Source: Ancylobacter sonchi (GTDB lineage Bacteria > Pseudomonadota > Alphaproteobacteria > Rhizobiales > Xanthobacteraceae). From it: a stretch of 64,000 nucleotides of DNA. Positions within the stretch are counted from its first letter, which is position 1. Every line of letters starts with the position of its first letter. A program made the position numbers and the translations under genes. The notes under the pieces were generated by a model. That model worked only from the letters and a program-made list of their open reading frames with translations, made no database searches and was not told the origin of the DNA. Where the stretch lies: positions 186,001-250,000 of the forward strand of contig NZ_JAHBGF010000046.1 of assembly GCF_018390695.1 (NCBI RefSeq), in the 5' to 3' direction. This document shows positions 9,027 through 17,656 of this stretch, piece by piece.

Positions 9027-11579
9027 ATGGCCCAGCCTTGGGATCTATTGCATTCCTGGTCTTCGGACAGGATCGAGAGCCTCAATCGGATCATCGCGAC
9101 GGCCGACGGCCAGATGCTCGACGGTACGCCTGCCGGCGACTGGATGCGGTCCGACGAATATGACGACGTGACGCTCAATGGCAGTGACGGCGACGACGCC
9201 ATCACCGCCGATGGCGGCAACAGAGGCGAGTTCAATGCCGGCGCCGGAAACGACTATCTGAGCGCCGGCCGGGTCGGTTCCGATTTCGAGGACTATCCGC
9301 AGAATACTGGCGGCGTCTTCAACGGAGGCGACGGCGACGACCTGTTTGACGGCAACGAAGGCTCGAATGTCACCTTCAACGGCGGTGACGGAGGTGATGT
9401 TTTCACGACCTCCTTGGCAACAGACAGCACGTTCAACGGAGATGCCGGCGACGATTTCTTTTTCCTCGATGGACTGGAGTCCGGCGACTCGACGAATACC
9501 TACAATGGCGGGACCGGAATCGATACCGCCATGTTAGAAGATTTGTTCGATACCTATGACTTCAAGCGAATCGGGCAGACGCTGACCATAATAAAAGAAT
9601 ACAGCACGGCTACGGTCACAAACATCGAGTATTTTAGATTCCAAGGTCCGGGTCCGGGAGAATACACGGAGCTCACATTGGATCAGCTTGCCATGGATCG
9701 TGTCGCCACCATCGACGCGACGGGCGATGACTATGTCGATGGCCTGTTGCAGGGCAGCAAGTGGATTTCTCCTGTGACATATACTCTTCCGAGAGTGTGG
9801 TATTCGGGCTTCGATCTAACAAAAGGCATGCCGGCAGCCTTGATTAGAATATATAGTCAAGTTGAAAATATCATGCAGCTCAATATAAATGAAAAATGGG
9901 AATACCGAGACGATGATGAGGGGGAGCACTATCCCGCAAGAGACGCCGATATCCACATCTACTTCCTAGAAGGGGGGCATTCCGCCCCGGCGGTGGTCCA
10001 GGGCCCGGATGAAGGGGGAAACGCCGACATCTATCCCAACGACCCGCTCTTTCGGCAGCGTGCCGTTGCCGGCAACGAAACCTATCTCGTGGCTCTCCAG
10101 ATCGTGGCGCAGTCGCTCGGCCTCAAATTCGCCGGCGAGACCGGCAGGGTCGCCGATGTGGCGGTGCCGGCGGACAAGGATTCGCTGGAATATACGGTGC
10201 TGAGCCAGCGTTCCTATCCCGGCGGCCCGGCCGGCGACTACACCGTAGCCGCCAACAACTTTCCGCAGACCCTCATGACGCTCGATGTCCAGGCGCTGCA
10301 GACGCTTTATGGCGCGGACTACAGCTACAACCGCTCGGACAACGTCTATCGCTGGAATGCGACGACGGGATGGATGTCCATTGATGGCGCCTTGCAGAAC
10401 GCTCCTGCCGGGAACACGATCTTTCTGACCATCTGGGACGGCGGCGGCAACGATACCTACGACTTCTCGAACTACACGGACGCGATGTCGATCGACCTGT
10501 CGCCGGGTGGCGCCAGCCTGTTCTCGCAGGCGCTGCGCGCCTCGCTCGGCGATGGCGTCATGGCGCGGGGCAATGTCTACAACGCCTATCTCTACAACGA
10601 CAATCCGGCCTCGCTGATCGAGAACGCCATCGGCGGCAGCGGCAACGACACGCTGCGCGGCAATGTCGCCGCCAATGCGCTGAACGGCAATGCCGGCGCC
10701 GACACCATGTCCGGCCTCGCCGGCGATGACAGCTATGTGGTCGACAATCTCGGCGATGTCGTCGTCGAGGCGGCGGGCGAGGGCACGGATCTCGTCTATG
10801 TGCGGGTCAGCGGCTATGTGCTGCCCGCCAATGTGGAGAACGCCAGGGCCGAGAATGGCCGCGGCGACATCGAAATCCGGGGCAACGAACTGGGCAACGT
10901 GCTGGCCGGAAATCTCGACGGCAACGCGCTCTACGGCAATGCCGGGGCCGACACGCTTTATGGCAGTGTCGGCAATGACCATCTCGACGGCGGCACCGGG
11001 CCGGACGCCATGGTCGGCGGCTCCGGCGACGACACCTACATCGTCGACAACTATTCCGACGTGGTCTACGAAAAGCCGAACCAGGGTACCGATACGTTGT
11101 GGACCTCGGTGAGCCGCGGCCTCGACAACGACTTCGAGAACATCGTGCTGTTCGGCGCCGCCACCGATGCCGGCGGCAATTCCAAGAACAACATCGTTTC
11201 CGGCAATCAGCGCGGCAACAACCTCTATGGCGGCGGCGGGTCGGACAGCCTCTATGGCAAGGCCGGCAGCGACCGGCTGTTCGGCGAGGACGGCAATGAC
11301 TACATGACCGGTGGTACCGGTCGGGACGCCTATTATGGCGGGGCAGGCTACGACTACGCCATCATCGAGAAGGGCGGCGGGGTCGACTATTTCGTCGACT
11401 GGAAGGTGTCGGAGGACCGGGTGGCGTTCGACAGCGACCTCTTCCCGTCGATCGGCGCGGTGCTGACGGCGGCGTTCCAGAACGGCACCGACGTGGTGAT
11501 CTGGGACGGCCATGACGGCATCGTGCTGCAGAACGCCCAACTGACGCAGCTGACGACCAGCAATTTCCTGTTCGTGTAG
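9027..11579 (+). CDS. RTX protein with degenerate serralysin fold and extra N-terminal repeats, copy 2
   Basis: About 850 residues. It differs from its neighbours by roughly 225 additional N-terminal residues containing RTX-like glycine/aspartate blocks (NGSDGDD, GGDGDDLFDGNEG). From residue 228 it follows the common plan: ATGDDYVDGLLQGSKW, then the M10 region, then RTX repeats. The zinc site at 358-368 reads QIVAQSLGLKF, so all three His ligands and the Glu are gone, and the Met-turn Met is Leu (EYTVLSQRSY). The ATG at 9027 behind GAGG is preferred over a TTG at 8943. Bases 9770-9910 are clearly more AT-rich than the surroundings. The C-terminal 130 residues are nearly identical to copy 3. 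Confidence 0.82.
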   Translation: MAQPWDLLHSWSSDRIESLNRIIATADGQMLDGTPAGDWMRSDEYDDVTLNGSDGDDAITADGGNRGEFNAGAGNDYLSAGRVGSDFEDYPQNTGGVFNGGDGDDLFDGNEGSNVTFNGGDGGDVFTTSLATDSTFNGDAGDDFFFLDGLESGDSTNTYNGGTGIDTAMLEDLFDTYDFKRIGQTLTIIKEYSTATVTNIEYFRFQGPGPGEYTELTLDQLAMDRVATIDATGDDYVDGLLQGSKWISPVTYTLPRVWYSGFDLTKGMPAALIRIYSQVENIMQLNINEKWEYRDDDEGEHYPARDADIHIYFLEGGHSAPAVVQGPDEGGNADIYPNDPLFRQRAVAGNETYLVALQIVAQSLGLKFAGETGRVADVAVPADKDSLEYTVLSQRSYPGGPAGDYTVAANNFPQTLMTLDVQALQTLYGADYSYNRSDNVYRWNATTGWMSIDGALQNAPAGNTIFLTIWDGGGNDTYDFSNYTDAMSIDLSPGGASLFSQALRASLGDGVMARGNVYNAYLYNDNPASLIENAIGGSGNDTLRGNVAANALNGNAGADTMSGLAGDDSYVVDNLGDVVVEAAGEGTDLVYVRVSGYVLPANVENARAENGRGDIEIRGNELGNVLAGNLDGNALYGNAGADTLYGSVGNDHLDGGTGPDAMVGGSGDDTYIVDNYSDVVYEKPNQGTDTLWTSVSRGLDNDFENIVLFGAATDAGGNSKNNIVSGNQRGNNLYGGGGSDSLYGKAGSDRLFGEDGNDYMTGGTGRDAYYGGAGYDYAIIEKGGGVDYFVDWKVSEDRVAFDSDLFPSIGAVLTAAFQNGTDVVIWDGHDGIVLQNAQLTQLTTSNFLFV

Positions 11580-11745
11580 CTAGCTGACGGGAAGGAACGG
11601 GCGACGGCGGGCTGCAGGCTGGCGCGTCGAGCAGGGATGGTTCGACGAGTGCGACACGGCTCCAGGTGAGGCCGGCACCGCACCATCATCAGGATGATGT
11701 GGCTTCCCCAGCGTGGGGGCGCGATAGGGCAAGAAGGGGGGCGTC

Positions 11746-13623
11746 ATGGCAAGCGTGGCGAAGGTCGGTGCGGCTGAGAGTGCGTACATCAATGGACTTA
11801 TTGAAGGATACAAATGGGTTGGGAATGTAATATATGCATTCCCGAGCTCAGGGTCGGATTATTACTACCCATCGTCCAGCGAGCCGTCCGGGTTTCGCCC
11901 GGGAGCGGTTGTAACGCACAGCGACGTTGCGTTCATTTTTGCTGGCGAAGTATCTAATTTTACCACGTTGAATATAGTAAGAGAATCTAGCTCTTGGGGC
12001 GACATCCGGATCGGAAAGTCGTTCTATGCCGCCACGGCGCATGCCTATGCCCCGCAGGAAGCCTATCGGGGCGGTGACATCTGGCTGCCTCCGACAAGCA
12101 CCGCGCCCTTGATGGGCGATGCCGGCTATATGGGGTTCCATGCCCTTCTGGGCCGTGCGCTCGGCTTGAAGGCGAGCGGAGATCTCGGCGGTGTCGGCAA
12201 CGTCGCGGTGCCGGCCGACAGGGATTCGATCGAATACACGGTGATGAGCCAGCGCGCCTATCCCGGCGCGCCGGCCGGCTCGCTGTCATCGGTCGAGGCG
12301 AACGGCTTCGCGCAGACCTTCATGGCACTCGACATATTGGCGCTGCAGACGCTCTACGGTGCCGACTACAGCTACAATAGGGGCAACTCGGTCTATACGT
12401 GGGATCCGGCCACCGGCGCCCGCTACGTCGATGGCGCGGAGAGGGCGTCGCCGGTCAACCGGATCTTCCATACCATCTGGGACGGTGGCGGCATCGATAC
12501 CTACGACCTGTCGAACTACACGACGGCGGTCTCGGTAGACCTCGCGCCGGGTGCCTCCAGCCTGCTGTCGCAGGCGCAGCGCGCCTATCTCGGCGACAAT
12601 GTCTATGCGCGCGGCAACGTCTACAATGCGTATCTGTTCAACGACAATCCGGCCTCGCTGATCGAGAATGCCGTCGGCGGCTCGGCCAACGACACGCTGC
12701 GCGGCAATGTCGGCAACAATTTTCTGAATGGGGGCAAGGGCCTCGACACGATGATCGGCCTCACCGGCAATGACGGCTATGTCATCGACAATCTCGGCGA
12801 CGTGGTCGTCGAGGCGGAGAATGCCGGCACCGACACGATCTATCTGCGGCTGAACGGTTATGCTCTGCCGACCAATGTCGAGAACATCAAGATCGACGAG
12901 GGCTACGCCAATATCGAAGCGTGGGGCAACGGCGCCGCCAACCTGATAGCCGGCAACATGCTGGAGAACACGCTCCACGGCGGCGGCGGCGTCGACACGC
13001 TCTACGGCATGGAGGGCAATGACCGTCTCGATGGCGGCACCGGAGCCGACATCATGATCGGCGGCGTCGGTGACGATACCTATGTCGTCGACACCCTCTC
13101 CGACGTGCTGTTCGAAGGGCGCGAGCAGGGCGTCGATACGGTGTGGACCTCGGTCAATCGCGGCCTCGACAAGGAGTTCGAGAACATCGTGCTCTTCGGC
13201 ACCGCCACCGATGCCGGGGGAAATGACGACGACAACATCGTGTCCGGCAATGCGCGCGGCAACAACCTCTATGGCGGCGGCGGCTCGGACAGCCTCTACG
13301 GCCAGGCCGGCAGCGACCGGCTGTTCGGCGAGGACGGCAACGACTACATGACCGGCGGCACCGGCCGGGACGCCTATTATGGCGGGGCGGGTTACGACTA
13401 CGCCATCATCGAGAAGGGCGGCGGGGTCGACTATTTCGTCGACTGGAAGGTGTCGGAGGACCGGGTGGCGTTCGACAGCGACATCTTTTCCTCGATCGGC
13501 GCGGTGCTGACGGCGGCGTTCCAGAGCGGCACCGACGTGGTGATCTGGGACGGCCATGACGGCATCGTCCTGCAGAACGCCAAGATCGCTGACTTCACGA
13601 CCAGCAATTTCCTGTTCGTGTAG
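11746..13623 (+). CDS. RTX protein with degenerate serralysin fold, copy 3
   Basis: A 625-residue member of the tandem family, starting at an ATG behind a strong AAGGGGGG site. N-terminus ESAYINGLIEGYKWVGNVIYAFP matches the serralysin start; LDILALQTLYGADY and IWDGGGIDTYDLSNY mark the M10 C-terminal region and RTX repeats follow. At the zinc site, residues 133-143 read ALLGRALGLKA: Arg stands where the second His should be, and no ligand is left. The Met-turn EYTVMSQRAY is kept. The variable region at bases 11810-11990 is AT-rich. The gene ends the RTX array; 176 bases separate it from the nucleotide-sugar genes. Confidence 0.84.
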   Translation: MASVAKVGAAESAYINGLIEGYKWVGNVIYAFPSSGSDYYYPSSSEPSGFRPGAVVTHSDVAFIFAGEVSNFTTLNIVRESSSWGDIRIGKSFYAATAHAYAPQEAYRGGDIWLPPTSTAPLMGDAGYMGFHALLGRALGLKASGDLGGVGNVAVPADRDSIEYTVMSQRAYPGAPAGSLSSVEANGFAQTFMALDILALQTLYGADYSYNRGNSVYTWDPATGARYVDGAERASPVNRIFHTIWDGGGIDTYDLSNYTTAVSVDLAPGASSLLSQAQRAYLGDNVYARGNVYNAYLFNDNPASLIENAVGGSANDTLRGNVGNNFLNGGKGLDTMIGLTGNDGYVIDNLGDVVVEAENAGTDTIYLRLNGYALPTNVENIKIDEGYANIEAWGNGAANLIAGNMLENTLHGGGGVDTLYGMEGNDRLDGGTGADIMIGGVGDDTYVVDTLSDVLFEGREQGVDTVWTSVNRGLDKEFENIVLFGTATDAGGNDDDNIVSGNARGNNLYGGGGSDSLYGQAGSDRLFGEDGNDYMTGGTGRDAYYGGAGYDYAIIEKGGGVDYFVDWKVSEDRVAFDSDIFSSIGAVLTAAFQSGTDVVIWDGHDGIVLQNAKIADFTTSNFLFV

Positions 13624-13799
13624 CAATTATCCGCGCTCCGGCCGGCGCTGTGGTCGTCCGGAAGCGACATTTTGCGTGGGAGCGGCCCGGTTTTATCGCC
13701 AGCCCGGGTCGTTCTCATGATCCGACTTTAGCGAAACCTTCATCGCCATTGCCGTAAGCGAGGTAAAGACATCCGCGCTCCGCTACCCGGAATCGATCC

Positions 13800-14774
13800 A
13801 TGCACCTCGAACGACGCGTCCTCATCACCGGCGGAGCCGGGTTCCTGGGGTCGCATCTGGCGGAATTCCTGCTCAAGCGGGGATGCCAAGTCCTATGCGT
13901 CGACAATTTCTTCACCGGCACCCGGCGCAACATCGAACATCTGATCGGCCATTCCGGCTTCGAACTGCTGCGGCACGACATTGCCCATCCGCTCTTCGTG
14001 GAAGTCGACGAGATCTACAATCTCGCCTGCCCGGCCTCGCCGATCCACTACCAGCGCGATCCGGTACAGACCACGAAGACCAGCGTGCTCGGCGCGATCA
14101 ACATGCTGGGTCTCGCCAAGCGGCTCAATGCCAAGATCCTCCAGGCCTCCACCAGCGAAGTCTATGGCGATCCCCAGGTGCATCCGCAGTCGGAGGACTA
14201 TTGGGGCAATGTCAATCCGATCGGGCCGCGCTCCTGCTACGATGAGGGCAAGCGCTGCGCCGAGACCCTGTTCTTCGACTACTGGCGCCAGCATCGATTG
14301 CAGGTCAAGATCGCGCGGATTTTCAATACCTACGGCCCGCGAACCCATCCCAATGACGGGCGGGTGGTGTCGAGTTTCATCGTGCAGGCCCTGCTGAATC
14401 GGGATATTACAGTCCATGGTAGTGGCGAGCAGACGCGTTCTTTTTGCTATGTTGATGATATGATTGATGGTTTGATCAAGCTTATGGAAAGTCCGGCACA
14501 GGTGACGGGGCCGATCAATCTCGGAAACCCCAGCGAGTTCACCATTCTGGAACTGGCCAACCTGGTCATTGATCTTGTCGGATCGCGCTCGAAGATCGTG
14601 TTCAAGCCGCTGCCGGAGGATGATCCGCGCCAGCGCCGGCCGGATGTGGCGCGGGCGCGCCAGCAACTCGGCTGGCAGGCGGTGACACCGCTGCGTGAAG
14701 GCCTGAAGCGGACCATCCCCTATTTCGAGGCGTTGGTTTCGCAAGGACTGGTGCAGCGTGTTATCGCTGTCTGA
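13800..14774 (+). CDS. uxs: UDP-glucuronate decarboxylase (UDP-xylose synthase)
   Basis: A 324-residue short-chain dehydrogenase/epimerase that makes UDP-xylose and CO2 from UDP-glucuronate using tightly bound NAD. Seen: Rossmann GGAGFLGSH at the N-terminus, [15 protein letters not shown] (a strong hallmark of this subfamily), TSEVYGDP, the catalytic YDEGK (YxxxK), and [19 protein letters not shown]. Length fits the soluble bacterial form without membrane anchor. galE follows after 44 bases, so a nucleotide-sugar operon is likely. Bases 14400-14475 are less GC-rich than the rest of the gene. UDP-xylose would feed surface glycan or glycoprotein synthesis. Confidence 0.9.
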   Translation: MHLERRVLITGGAGFLGSHLAEFLLKRGCQVLCVDNFFTGTRRNIEHLIGHSGFELLRHDIAHPLFVEVDEIYNLACPASPIHYQRDPVQTTKTSVLGAINMLGLAKRLNAKILQASTSEVYGDPQVHPQSEDYWGNVNPIGPRSCYDEGKRCAETLFFDYWRQHRLQVKIARIFNTYGPRTHPNDGRVVSSFIVQALLNRDITVHGSGEQTRSFCYVDDMIDGLIKLMESPAQVTGPINLGNPSEFTILELANLVIDLVGSRSKIVFKPLPEDDPRQRRPDVARARQQLGWQAVTPLREGLKRTIPYFEALVSQGLVQRVIAV

Positions 14775-14818
14775 GCGGAAACGGCGATGGGGGCGGTGAC
14801 ATTGGAACGAAAGTGGTG

Positions 14819-15871
14819 ATGGCGGAACGAATCCTGGTGGTCGGTGGGGCCGGCTATATCGGCGCCCATACCTGCAAGGCGCTCGCGCAAGCCGGCTTCC
14901 TGCCGGTGACCTTCGACAATCTCTCCACCGGCCACCGCGATTTCGTGCGCTGGGGGCCACTGGTCGAGGGCGATATCCACGATGCTGCCGCCGTGGCCGC
15001 CGCCGTGCGCGAGCATGGCGTGGTGGCCGCCATCCATTTCGCCGCCTCCGCCTATGTCGGCGAATCGATGGTCGACCCGGCCAAATATTACGAGAACAAC
15101 GTCGTCGGCTCGCTGTCGCTGCTGAACGGGCTGCGCGCCGCCGGCTGCGACAAGCTGGTGTTCTCCTCGACCTGCGCCGTCTACGGCCAGCCCGAGCACA
15201 TGCCGATCGACGAAAGCGTGCCGACCGTGCCGGTCAATCCGTACGGCCAGACCAAGCGCATGGTCGAGCACATGCTCGACGATTTCGGCATGGCCTACGG
15301 CCTGAAATCGGTGGTGCTGCGCTATTTCAACGCCTGCGGCGCCGATGCGGACGGCGATCTCGGCGAACTGCGCGATCCCGAAACCCACATCATCCCGCGC
15401 GCGCTGATGACGCTGCAGGGCTATATCGACGATTTCAGCGTGTTCGGCGCCGACTTCCCCACGCCGGACGGCACCGCGGTGCGCGACTACATCCATGTCG
15501 ACGATCTGGCCGATGCCCATGTGCTGGCCTTGCACCGCCTGCTGCGCGGTGAGCCGGGCGGCACCTTCAACCTCGGCACCGGCGAGGGCTATTCGATCCG
15601 GCAGGTGCTGACGGTGATCGAGGAGGTGACCGGCCTGAAGCTGCCGGAGGTCGTCGGCGACCGGCGACCCGGCGACCCGGACATCCTGGTGGCCAATCCG
15701 GCACGGGCGCGCGAGGAACTCGGCTTCGAGACCCGACGTTCGGACCTGCGGCAGATCATCGAGACCGCCTGGCAGTGGCACCTGCGCGCCCATCCCCGGC
15801 GCAACGCACCCGTCGAGGCGGCGTCGGCTCTCGCCGCGGATGCTCTCGCCGTCAATGCCGCGAGACGGTGA
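14819..15871 (+). CDS. galE: UDP-glucose 4-epimerase
   Basis: About 350 residues, interconverting UDP-glucose and UDP-galactose with bound NAD. Motifs: GGAGYIGAHT at the start, FSSTCAVYG with the catalytic Ser/Thr, and YGQTK (YxxxK). The tail LGTGEGYSIRQVL and GDRRPGDPDIL is typical of GalE. Three start codons lie in a row (GTG 14813, GTG 14816, ATG 14819); the ATG is chosen because translation from it gives the family's usual N-terminus. It is the second gene of the nucleotide-sugar pair, and the following unknown gene begins within 30 bases, pointing to one transcript through to the glycosyltransferases. Confidence 0.93.
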   Translation: MAERILVVGGAGYIGAHTCKALAQAGFLPVTFDNLSTGHRDFVRWGPLVEGDIHDAAAVAAAVREHGVVAAIHFAASAYVGESMVDPAKYYENNVVGSLSLLNGLRAAGCDKLVFSSTCAVYGQPEHMPIDESVPTVPVNPYGQTKRMVEHMLDDFGMAYGLKSVVLRYFNACGADADGDLGELRDPETHIIPRALMTLQGYIDDFSVFGADFPTPDGTAVRDYIHVDDLADAHVLALHRLLRGEPGGTFNLGTGEGYSIRQVLTVIEEVTGLKLPEVVGDRRPGDPDILVANPARAREELGFETRRSDLRQIIETAWQWHLRAHPRRNAPVEAASALAADALAVNAARR

Positions 15872-15897
15872 CCGTGCATCCCGCGGGAGAACCAGCC

Positions 15898-16695
15898 ATG
15901 CGCCATCTCGCCGAAACCGGCCAGGAAGTGCCGACGCCGCTGCCCGCGCTGGCCAGCCGGCGCCAGCCGGGTTCGACCTGGACCGACGTGCTGGCCCTGC
16001 ACCTCGAAGCGCGTCGTAACTGGCGCGAGCTGGCCGAGACCGCCGGCGATGGCGAGGACGCGCCCAACGAGGTGGATGTGTTCCTCATCGGCATCATCGC
16101 CCGTTTCGCCGGCGTCAGACGGGTGCTGGTCGCCTCCGCCGAGCTGGCGCGCCGGCTCGATCACTGCCGCGCCGATCCGGCTTTCGTCTTCGTGGCCGCC
16201 ATGGACGAGGCGCCATCTCATGGTGCGATCTCCGGCGAGGTGTGGCTCTACCCGGTGACGGCGATCGAGCAGGCCGAACGGGCCGCCGCCGTCGGGGCTG
16301 TCGTGCTGGTGCACGGTGTCGGGCGTGACTGGCAGCCGCCACTGGCGTCGGCGGGCGTCGAGAGCGTGCGCCGCCGGCCGCTGGCGGGGCTGTCGCCGGC
16401 GCTCTGGAAGTCGTCGCTGCTGCTGCTCGCCGCCGAGAGGGCGTGCGCCGAGCGCGACCGCCTGCTGGGGCAGGTCACCACCCTATTGGCCGATCGCGCC
16501 ATCGACCCGTTCTTCCTCCTGGGCCAGATCCAGGAATTGCGGGCCGCCGCCCGCCGGCCGGAGGCCGCGCCCGACGATGTCGACGCGCTCAAGACGCGCG
16601 TGGCCGAACTGGAGCTGGAGGTGAGTCGGCTGCGGCGCTACGCGCTGATGCAGCAGGAGAGCCTTGCGCGCCTCGGCGCCGCCGAACATCCGTAG
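15898..16695 (+). CDS. Unrecognised protein with C-terminal coiled coil, glycan cluster
   Basis: About 265 residues, not recognised. Residues 1-180 look globular, with alternating hydrophobic strands (VDVFLIGIIARF, RVLVASAELARRL, FVFVAAMDEA), as in an alpha/beta fold. The last 70 residues (DALKTRVAELELEVSRLRRYALMQQ) are a coiled coil. The ATG at 15898 behind GGGAGA is chosen; a GTG at 15874 directly after galE is the alternative. The next gene starts 13 bases downstream. Its place between galE and two glycosyltransferase-like genes suggests a role in assembling or regulating a glycan, but no domain supports a definite function. Confidence 0.65.
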   Translation: MRHLAETGQEVPTPLPALASRRQPGSTWTDVLALHLEARRNWRELAETAGDGEDAPNEVDVFLIGIIARFAGVRRVLVASAELARRLDHCRADPAFVFVAAMDEAPSHGAISGEVWLYPVTAIEQAERAAAVGAVVLVHGVGRDWQPPLASAGVESVRRRPLAGLSPALWKSSLLLLAAERACAERDRLLGQVTTLLADRAIDPFFLLGQIQELRAAARRPEAAPDDVDALKTRVAELELEVSRLRRYALMQQESLARLGAAEHP

Positions 16696-16708
16696 CGGGT
16701 GCGGCGGC

Positions 16709-17656
16709 ATGCTTCCGATCATCGCTCCCCTCGGCCTCAACTGGTTCTATGAGGATATCGCGACCAATCTGGCGCAGGACCTGACGGCGTTCGGGCTGCC
16801 GGCCATGGCGCGGTCCTCCCATGATGTCGATGCGCTCGGCACGCAGGCCGGCGGCACGGTGCTGATCGTCAACTATTCCGAATGCCTGATCGCGGCAGAG
16901 CGGGCGGCGCGGCGTGGCGAACTGGTCGCAGCGCTCGACGCCTTCGAGCATCGGATCCTCGTCAATTACGACACCATCTACTCGCACTGGTTCGGCAACC
17001 AGTTCCCGTCGGATGCGCCGCCGATCACCGCCATCGCCGACCTGACGATGATGCGGCAGGTGGAGGCGCCCCTCGTCCGGGGCGTGCCCTATAAATGGGT
17101 GCCGGAGGCGTTTTCGGACCGCGAGCGCGCGACGGTCCGCCCCTGGGAGGCCGCCCGCCCGCTGCCCTGGGCCATGCTCGGCCATGCCACCGCCGACCGG
17201 GCCGCCTTCCTGTCCGCCGCGATGGCGGCGCTGGGCAGCGACGGCTTCGCCTTCCTGCCTCCGCACCGGCCGTTCGACCGCCGCTCCGGCTTCGAGGCGG
17301 CGGAGATCGCGCGGGTGCTCGGCCGCGCCGACCTCTATCTGTGGAGCAGCCATCACAATTTCCCCTATCACGAGGGGTTCCGGGCGCTGCATGCCGTCGC
17401 CGCCGGCGCGGTGCCGGCCAAGGTCGATCCGCTGAATGCCGGCCATTTCGCCGATGTCCCGTGGGTCTATCCGAATCTCGAGGCGGTGCGGGAGGCGCGC
17501 GAGCGGCTAGGGCTGGCCGGGCTCTACCGGCAGGCCTTCGATTTCATCGAGGGGCATGGCCGGCTGGCCGCCAATGTCGCCGAGGCGATCGCGCCCTGGT
17601 ACCCGGCGGCGCGCGCCCTGCTGAGCGGCGGTCGCCGGCTGGAGGTCGTGCAATGA
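16709..17656 (+). CDS. Putative GT-B-like glycosyltransferase or related protein
   Basis: About 315 residues, with no certain family. The C-terminal half (LYLWSSHHNFPYHEGFRALHAVAAGAVPAKVD, then VPWVYPNLEAV) resembles the donor-binding half of GT-B glycosyltransferases such as the CgeB-like group, where a Glu and a small-residue turn hold the nucleotide sugar. The N-terminal half (LIVNYSECLI, ILVNYDTIYSHWF) would be the acceptor domain. The ATG at 16709 is used, 13 bases after the previous stop; the stop overlaps the next gene by 4 bases (ATGA), so both are translationally coupled. Function is inferred from fold resemblance and context. Confidence 0.6.
   Translation: MLPIIAPLGLNWFYEDIATNLAQDLTAFGLPAMARSSHDVDALGTQAGGTVLIVNYSECLIAAERAARRGELVAALDAFEHRILVNYDTIYSHWFGNQFPSDAPPITAIADLTMMRQVEAPLVRGVPYKWVPEAFSDRERATVRPWEAARPLPWAMLGHATADRAAFLSAAMAALGSDGFAFLPPHRPFDRRSGFEAAEIARVLGRADLYLWSSHHNFPYHEGFRALHAVAAGAVPAKVDPLNAGHFADVPWVYPNLEAVREARERLGLAGLYRQAFDFIEGHGRLAANVAEAIAPWYPAARALLSGGRRLEVVQ

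Noticed and set aside
6868-13623. Annotation of the RTX proteins as active metalloproteases
   Set aside because: The HExxHxxGxxH zinc motif is destroyed in all three copies, so only fold-level similarity can be claimed.
7189-13626. Long minus-strand frames opposite the RTX genes, rich in Val, His and Ala
   Set aside because: They mirror the Asp/Gly-rich RTX codons on the other strand and have no start signals or domains.
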